This document shows positions 6,427 through 11,437 of a DNA stretch of 11,437 nucleotides, one piece after another (positions within the stretch are counted from its first letter, which is position 1; every line of letters starts with the position of its first letter). Under the pieces are notes generated by a model. That model ran no database searches, was not told the DNA's origin, and saw nothing but the letters and a program-made list of their open reading frames with translations. A program made the translations under genes and the position numbers. This DNA comes from Treponema sp. (GTDB lineage Bacteria > Spirochaetota > Spirochaetia > Treponematales > Breznakiellaceae): positions 1 through 11,437 of the forward strand of contig JAISGE010000155.1 of the NCBI GenBank assembly GCA_031263265.1, given 5' to 3'.

Positions 6427-9400
6427 ATGGATGTTACCCCTGCTCCAAGGTTATCCGCGCTTTTCCTTCGTTCCATTGCTTTAGCCTTGATCCTTGGTCA
6501 GGTTAGACTCCTGGCTAAAGATCTGGCAGATACACCGGTTTTTATGGCTGCCCTCGGTGCGGCCTTTACCGCATCCTGGTTCCTGGCCCGAAAAAACCTC
6601 AAGCCCTGGCAAGGGGTGCTTATCATAGCCCTCATCCCCTGGATGGTTATGTTCATCATTGCCTTGCCGAGGGTATTTTTCCCGGATACTGCCGCAATCT
6701 TGGATGCTCTGCTCCTCAACCTGGCCCGGAATAACTTTGTTTCCCTGGTTCCTTTCTACTGGGCTGGGTTCTCCACGTATTTTTCAGCCCGATCCCGCTT
6801 GTTCTTGCGGGCAGATATCATCCTTTCAAATACGCTGCTCCTCGTCATCTTCAGCATTGCCCACACCGCAGATATTGGAGTCTATCGCTGGCCTGTATTC
6901 ATGATCGCCCTCTTTACCTGCATCCTTTTGTTCCAGATCCTGGCGCTGATCCTCTCCACTGCCCCGGAATTTAAGCTGCGAAAACCAGAGGCTATGGGAG
7001 CAGGAATCGCCTTCTGTATCTTGGTACTCATCAGTGGGCTTCTGTTCATTCGGCCTTCTCAAGAACGGGCCATTGACCGGGGAGGAGGCCTCCTAGAGCC
7101 TAATCTGTTCAGCTTTGATTTTTCTCAGTTTGTGCATTTGGAAAGCGAAATCAGTATGAACGACGATCTGGTATTCATCGTCAAGAAAGACCCTGAAGAT
7201 ACCCATATCCTGTTCAGACGTTATGTACTTTCCGGTTACACCCCTAATCAGGGCTTCTTCCGGTATGAAGCCGTGGATGAAAAGGTCCATCCTCAACGGC
7301 TTCCTGAAGGAACCACCGTACTGTCCAACCGGGAGCCAAACAAGGCATACCGGGTTACGAATCAAGAATACTACCTGGTTAATTTTGATGCGTCTGCTTT
7401 CATCGGCATGAACGATCCGATGCTGATTACCCCCTTTGCCAGTTGGGATGCATCCTCGTTCAGCGCCGCGTATGGGGTTCAGAGTCATACAAGCGAGGCC
7501 CTGCCCTTTGAATTGATTGATGCGGTTCGATCCCCCCTCAGCTCAGAAGTTTTTGGGCTGAGTCCTGAAGCCTATGCCTTATATACCGAGTATGGCAGGG
7601 ATGAACGGATCCAGGTCTTTGCCCAGGAAATATGCGCAGGATTTGAAAATTACTGGGACAAAGTGCAGCTTATTTATGAGCATTTGAAATACGGAGAATA
7701 CCGGTATAGTCTCAAACCAGGGATCGCCCCGGATGGGGACCAACTGGGCTTTTTCCTGTTTCAATCTAAGAAGGGCTACTGTTCCTATTACGCTTTTTCT
7801 ATGGCCCTGCTCCTCCGTTCGCTGGGGATTCCCACCAGGGTTGCGGCGGGCTTTTTCATTCAACCGGAAACCAATACCTTTGATTACTATCCGGTTCGTT
7901 CCGATATGGCCCATGCCTGGGTAGAGGTGCTTTTCCCTGGGTATGGGTGGATTGAATACGATCCCACCACAGACTTGCTTGCCGAAGGGGAGGAATTCCG
8001 GCTTTCCTCTGGGGTCTCTCCAGAGCTTTTTGAACGGCTTATGAAGGAAATTCTGGACAACCATTCCCGGTTGAGTCCTAAACAGGGTTCTGGAGATGAA
8101 CCATTCCAGGGGGACCAGGCCCTTGGAACACATACGATTCGCTTCCTGAGAAAATACTGGTCTATGGTAGTGCTTATCCTGCTAGGTCTTAGTTTTATAT
8201 GGATCCGTACCCAACACTGGGTTGGCTCTAAACTGAATCGGGATCCCCGGAAAAAAGCGAATCAGCTCTGGGTGCATGTACGGCGGCGGCTCAACCTGGG
8301 AGGATACAGAAAAAGCATCCATGAGGCCGAAGCTGAATGGGCCAGGTCCCTGGATCGCTATATCCACGGGGTGTATCCCCTCTATCAGGAAACTGCCGCG
8401 GCCCGGTATGCCCCAGCATACACCCAGGACCATTTTCTTGGTATGACCAGGACCTACACCCAGTTCTCTCACCAGTATAACCAAGCCCTGCCCTGGTGGA
8501 GGCGTATCTTTGCCTGGGTTCTGCCGCCTCTGGCTCTGATCCTGAAGCCGGTACCGGCTGGTAAGCCCTTCCACCCCGTGCTGCGGCTTTTCTTAGGCTT
8601 CCTGTTTGTGGCCCTGAGTGCTGGTCCAGGGCACGCTCAAACCCTAGCTTCAGAGGAGGATACCTCCTCTGCCGCCCTCTATACCCGGGCCTTGGAAGCC
8701 CAACGAGCGGAAAACTGGGAACGGGCCATTGAGTTGTATACCAGAGGTTCGGAACAGTATCCAGAGGAACCCAGTTTTTCCTGGTCTTTGGGGAACCTAT
8801 ACTATAACCGCCGGCTCTATGGGCTTGCCTGGGATCAGTACCGTAAGACAGAACAACTCCTCCCGGAAGACCCGGATCTCCTGTACCAGCTTTCCCGGGC
8901 CGCAGGGTATCTTAACAACGACCGGGTATCGGTGGTCTATCTAGAACAGCTCCTGGCTCTTCAGCCGGATAATAAGGAAGCCATCGGCAGCCTGGGGTGG
9001 ATGTATTATAAGCTGCATCGCCTGGAAGAAGGCCGCTTACTTCTTTGTGCTGCTTTGGATCGTTTCGGCCCTGATCCTGATTTTGCCATGACCCTGGGAA
9101 CCATCTATTCTGATATGTTCCGCTACGAGGAAGCTAAGTACTGGTATCTTCAAGCCATTGCTGGCTCTGAAGCCCTTGGTGCGGATCTCTTTACCGCGGT
9201 AGCCAACTATAACTTATCGATTCTTGAAACCCGGTTCTACCATTTTGACCATGCTCTGGAACGGACTAATGCGTCCCTCATGGCCCAGAACCGCGCCTCT
9301 GGCCGGCTGGCCCGGGGGGAACTCTTTCTCAGGCGGATGGAATTCAGACAGGCTTTTTCCGATTATCAGGGGGCCTATGAGATGGATACCTCGCCCCTTT

Positions 9401-10428
9401 CCAAGGTCAATCTGGCCCAATCCTATCAGATCGCCGGACGCTTGGAAGAGGCCCGTTTGTATGCAGAGGACTGTCTGCGGGAAGGGGATCTCTCCTGGAT
9501 GCTCAATTATGGTATTGACCCGATCCGGTACAAACGGGATCTCCATGAAATTCTTGCGAATGTGTATGCTGGTCTTGAGAAAACCGAATATCTCGTACCG
9601 GTTGTAACCTGGAAGGAAGAAATCCAGCGGATCTTCCGGGGGATTTCCTACCGTTCTAAAGCCGGGGTTCACCGGCGGCTCTTCTGGAAATACAGCCTCC
9701 TCGCGGCCAAGGCGTATGAAACCGCGGACCAGGGATCTCAAGTCCGTGGGTCTGAAACCAAAGAACCCCGCTTAGATGCCCTGATCCAATATTACAACGC
9801 CTTTGAATCCTACCCCCAGCGTGCACTCACCTATCTCCGTAAGTCCCGAGACTTTGAAGTGTCCCTGATACCCGAAGCAGCGGCGTCTTACTATTATGAG
9901 GAAGGCCGGCTGCTCAAGAACGAGCAGTTGCTTTGGGAAACCTTGTCCCGTTTTGATCCCCTATGGGAGCGGGACATGATCGCCAAAACCTATACTGAAC
10001 TCGCGCAGATGAAAGGAAGCAAACGTAGGAAAGAACGGGCCCAAGATGCAGCGGAACAGCTTTACCGTCTTAACCAAGGGGGCTTACGGCAGTATGGCAT
10101 CCGCTTACCGGTGGAATTGAACATCGACCTTTCCAGCGACCCCTCCTTTGGGGAACTATGGGGCCTGAACATCGAAAAATCCCTCCGCCGTGCTATCCAT
10201 GCCGGGGGATTTAACCTAAAAGTACCTACAAGCCTGCAAGAAAATCAAGGATCCCCCCGTTTCCAGCTCAACATACACCTGAACGGCTCCACCGCGGCCT
10301 GTGAACTCTATGACCGAAACCAAGGTACCACGGTGTTCCGCCGTACCTTACCCTTACCATCTTTTTCTGCTAAGGACATCAATACCTTTGTCCGGGCTTT
10401 GGGAGATTTGGCTTTTACCGAACCCTAA
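6427..10428 (+). CDS. TgpA-like membrane transglutaminase fused to a TPR array
   Basis: 1333 residues. About seven membrane helices fill 12-208. A predicted extracytoplasmic transglutaminase-like domain follows (about 400-520), with the Cys-His-Asp triad Cys452 (GYCSYYA), His496 (MAHAWVEV) and Asp512 (EYDPTT). Another helix (576-594) leads to a stretch resembling the TgpA C-terminal tail (about 610-645, NQLWVHVRRRLNLGGYRKS). This first half matches DUF3488/TgpA proteins (usually about 650-700 residues). Residues 716-738 then read like a signal peptide (FLGFLFVALSAGPGHAQ). After it come five or more TPR-like repeats (about 748-1015), more helical sequence and a small mixed domain (about 1220-1333). 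The predicted topology puts the transglutaminase and TPR parts both outside the cytoplasm. Substrate unknown; the fold may act as a protease or crosslinker. The MoxR and DUF58 genes often found beside TgpA are absent. The ATG has no visible Shine-Dalgarno; an in-frame TGA at 6412-6414 rules out a longer form. Confidence 0.9.
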   Translation: MDVTPAPRLSALFLRSIALALILGQVRLLAKDLADTPVFMAALGAAFTASWFLARKNLKPWQGVLIIALIPWMVMFIIALPRVFFPDTAAILDALLLNLARNNFVSLVPFYWAGFSTYFSARSRLFLRADIILSNTLLLVIFSIAHTADIGVYRWPVFMIALFTCILLFQILALILSTAPEFKLRKPEAMGAGIAFCILVLISGLLFIRPSQERAIDRGGGLLEPNLFSFDFSQFVHLESEISMNDDLVFIVKKDPEDTHILFRRYVLSGYTPNQGFFRYEAVDEKVHPQRLPEGTTVLSNREPNKAYRVTNQEYYLVNFDASAFIGMNDPMLITPFASWDASSFSAAYGVQSHTSEALPFELIDAVRSPLSSEVFGLSPEAYALYTEYGRDERIQVFAQEICAGFENYWDKVQLIYEHLKYGEYRYSLKPGIAPDGDQLGFFLFQSKKGYCSYYAFSMALLLRSLGIPTRVAAGFFIQPETNTFDYYPVRSDMAHAWVEVLFPGYGWIEYDPTTDLLAEGEEFRLSSGVSPELFERLMKEILDNHSRLSPKQGSGDEPFQGDQALGTHTIRFLRKYWSMVVLILLGLSFIWIRTQHWVGSKLNRDPRKKANQLWVHVRRRLNLGGYRKSIHEAEAEWARSLDRYIHGVYPLYQETAAARYAPAYTQDHFLGMTRTYTQFSHQYNQALPWWRRIFAWVLPPLALILKPVPAGKPFHPVLRLFLGFLFVALSAGPGHAQTLASEEDTSSAALYTRALEAQRAENWERAIELYTRGSEQYPEEPSFSWSLGNLYYNRRLYGLAWDQYRKTEQLLPEDPDLLYQLSRAAGYLNNDRVSVVYLEQLLALQPDNKEAIGSLGWMYYKLHRLEEGRLLLCAALDRFGPDPDFAMTLGTIYSDMFRYEEAKYWYLQAIAGSEALGADLFTAVANYNLSILETRFYHFDHALERTNASLMAQNRASGRLARGELFLRRMEFRQAFSDYQGAYEMDTSPLSKVNLAQSYQIAGRLEEARLYAEDCLREGDLSWMLNYGIDPIRYKRDLHEILANVYAGLEKTEYLVPVVTWKEEIQRIFRGISYRSKAGVHRRLFWKYSLLAAKAYETADQGSQVRGSETKEPRLDALIQYYNAFESYPQRALTYLRKSRDFEVSLIPEAAASYYYEEGRLLKNEQLLWETLSRFDPLWERDMIAKTYTELAQMKGSKRRKERAQDAAEQLYRLNQGGLRQYGIRLPVELNIDLSSDPSFGELWGLNIEKSLRRAIHAGGFNLKVPTSLQENQGSPRFQLNIHLNGSTAACELYDRNQGTTVFRRTLPLPSFSAKDINTFVRALGDLAFTEP

Positions 10429-10431
10429 TAC

Positions 10432-11337
10432 TCAGGACTTACATTTTTCCGTGATTTCTTTGATGATCCGGTTTGCATCTTCATAGGGAACTTGGCAGGT
10501 TCCCACTTTATGATGTCCGCCACCGCCGTAAGCCAAAAGCATATTCCCTACATCCACGGTAGCGTCTTTCTTGATGATGCTGTACCCCACCGTAATCACG
10601 CACTTAGCTTTGTTTTTACCGTCTATGATCCAAAGGGAGATGTTCTGGTTCGGGAAGAGGGTATACAACAGGAACCGGTTCCCTGCGTAAATGGGATCCG
10701 TGTTCCGCAAATCCACCACTAACACGTTGTCTTCTATCCGGGCGTGTTTCTGAACCATCTCCCGAAACAGTTTGTCCTGTTCAAAGTAGAGATCGATCCG
10801 CTCTTTCACATCAGGGAGGGCAAGGATTTCATCAATGTCCTTATCTACACAAGCCTTGGCCAGCATTTTCATAAGGTCATAATTACTGATGGTAAAATTC
10901 CTGAACCGCCCTAAACCGGTTCGAGGATCCATGATGAACCCCAGTAAAATCCAGCCTTTTGGATCTAGTATTTCATCTTTGGTAAGATTACCTGAGTCCA
11001 CCTTATCCACATAGTAGAGCATCTGATCAAAGGAACCTAGTTTTGCGTAGCCCCCATAGTAATCATACACAACCCTGGCACAACTAGGGGCAATCCGGGC
11101 GACTCCTTCAAAATAGGCCCCTTGCAGTCGCTCAGATTCACTGGGATGATGGTCGAACCAGAGTTTACACCCCTTACTATAGGGCACATTGACCAGAATA
11201 TCATGGTCGTTTACTTCCACCAGGCCGTCCTGTATATCCTTGGGATGTACAAATTTCCAGTCATCCACCAAGCCCAAATAGGTCAGGAGAGCGCTGCATG
11301 CCAACCCGTCAAAATCAGATCGAGTTACTATTCTCAT
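10432..11337 (-). CDS. DHH-family phosphoesterase (exopolyphosphatase-related)
   Basis: 301 residues. The N-terminal DHH domain has TRSDFDG (Asp8, Asp10), VNVPYS, and the defining Asp62-His63-His64 in LWFDHHPSE, followed by Asp111/Asp114 in YYVDKVDSG. The C-terminal DHHA1-type domain carries the glycine-rich AYGGGGHHKVGTCQVP (about 269-284). DHH proteins are Mn2+-dependent phosphoesterases that cut polyphosphate, short oligonucleotides (nanoRNase), 3'-phosphoadenosine 5'-phosphate or cyclic dinucleotides. This sequence resembles a subgroup often annotated as exopolyphosphatase-related, and the substrate cannot be read from the sequence. No CBS, GGDEF or membrane part is present, so it is cytoplasmic. 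I start at the ATG giving MRIVTRSDFDG because GGGTGG (11349-11344) is 6 bases upstream; a TTG 39 bases further out has no such site. It converges on the transglutaminase gene with 3 bases between stops. Confidence 0.93.
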   Translation of the reverse strand: MRIVTRSDFDGLACSALLTYLGLVDDWKFVHPKDIQDGLVEVNDHDILVNVPYSKGCKLWFDHHPSESERLQGAYFEGVARIAPSCARVVYDYYGGYAKLGSFDQMLYYVDKVDSGNLTKDEILDPKGWILLGFIMDPRTGLGRFRNFTISNYDLMKMLAKACVDKDIDEILALPDVKERIDLYFEQDKLFREMVQKHARIEDNVLVVDLRNTDPIYAGNRFLLYTLFPNQNISLWIIDGKNKAKCVITVGYSIIKKDATVDVGNMLLAYGGGGHHKVGTCQVPYEDANRIIKEITEKCKS

Positions 11338-11354
11338 GTGATACCACCCGTTTA

Positions 11355-11382
11355 TGTATACAGAGCCAATTTCCAAATTGAA
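11355..11382 (-). promoter_or_regulatory. Candidate promoter for the DHH gene containing a 14-bp palindrome
   Basis: On the minus strand TTCAAT (11382-11377) and TATACA (11360-11355) are 16 bp apart, ending 17 bases before the ATG at 11337, so the leader would be short. Between and overlapping them is CAATTT-CC-AAATTG (11367-11380), a perfect palindrome with 6-bp arms, placed where a repressor could block polymerase. Confidence 0.35.
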
Positions 11383-11437
11383 GTTTTGAAAGAGACTCTT
11401 TATTCTGATTTAAACCATTGTTCCTGAAAAATGCAAG

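Noticed and set aside
7579..8133. 184-codon minus-strand frame opposite the transglutaminase core
   Set aside because: The plus strand here encodes the catalytic Cys, His and Asp motifs, so the antisense frame is incidental.
8578..8638. Separate start (GTG at 8578) for the TPR half of the transglutaminase protein
   Set aside because: The frame is continuous, no Shine-Dalgarno precedes the GTG, and there is no stop upstream, so a single fused gene is the simpler reading.

Overview
The window reads as a chromosomal segment of a spirochaete, most likely a Treponema-like lineage. This is inferred from the style of the proteins: a MurA with Asp in place of the catalytic Cys, a DHH protein of the 'RSDFDG...WFDHH' type, and a very large transglutaminase/TPR membrane protein. 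No rRNA or other marker settles the taxon. Base composition looks close to 50% GC in the genes. I see no tRNA, rRNA, insertion sequence or CRISPR array.

Layout. Positions 2-115 hold the last 37 codons of a gene entering from the left. Positions 116-580 hold no convincing protein gene. The centre of that gap (about 230-445) is GC-rich and strongly purine-rich on the minus strand. It can form several hairpins there, including two GNRA-type loops and a terminator-like end, so I list it as a candidate structured RNA. Two membrane-protein genes follow on the plus strand (581-1483 and 1480-3276), overlapping by 4 bases. The second has the architecture of an LptF/LptG permease with an extra, TPR-like block inserted between its third membrane helix and its beta domain. 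The first may be its partner.

The minus strand then carries a short two-gene operon, carA (5732-4602) followed by murA (4561-3266). It runs head-on into the LptF/G-like gene, with overlapping 3' ends. Divergent from carA is a bacteriohemerythrin (5899-6339) with all seven iron ligands. Next comes a 1333-residue protein (6427-10428) that joins a TgpA-like membrane transglutaminase to a second membrane anchor or signal-like segment, a TPR array and a small C-terminal domain. The window closes with a DHH-family phosphoesterase on the minus strand (11337-10432), whose stop codon lies 3 bases from that of the transglutaminase gene.

How the genes relate. MurA (first committed step of peptidoglycan synthesis), the LptF/G-like pair and the transglutaminase/TPR protein all act in or at the cell envelope. 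CarA supplies ammonia for carbamoyl phosphate; carB is not in the window. Hemerythrin is an oxygen or redox binding protein. The most notable items are the TPR-inserted LptF/G-like protein, the transglutaminase/TPR fusion, the Cys-to-Asp MurA (predicted fosfomycin-insensitive) and the structured intergenic segment.
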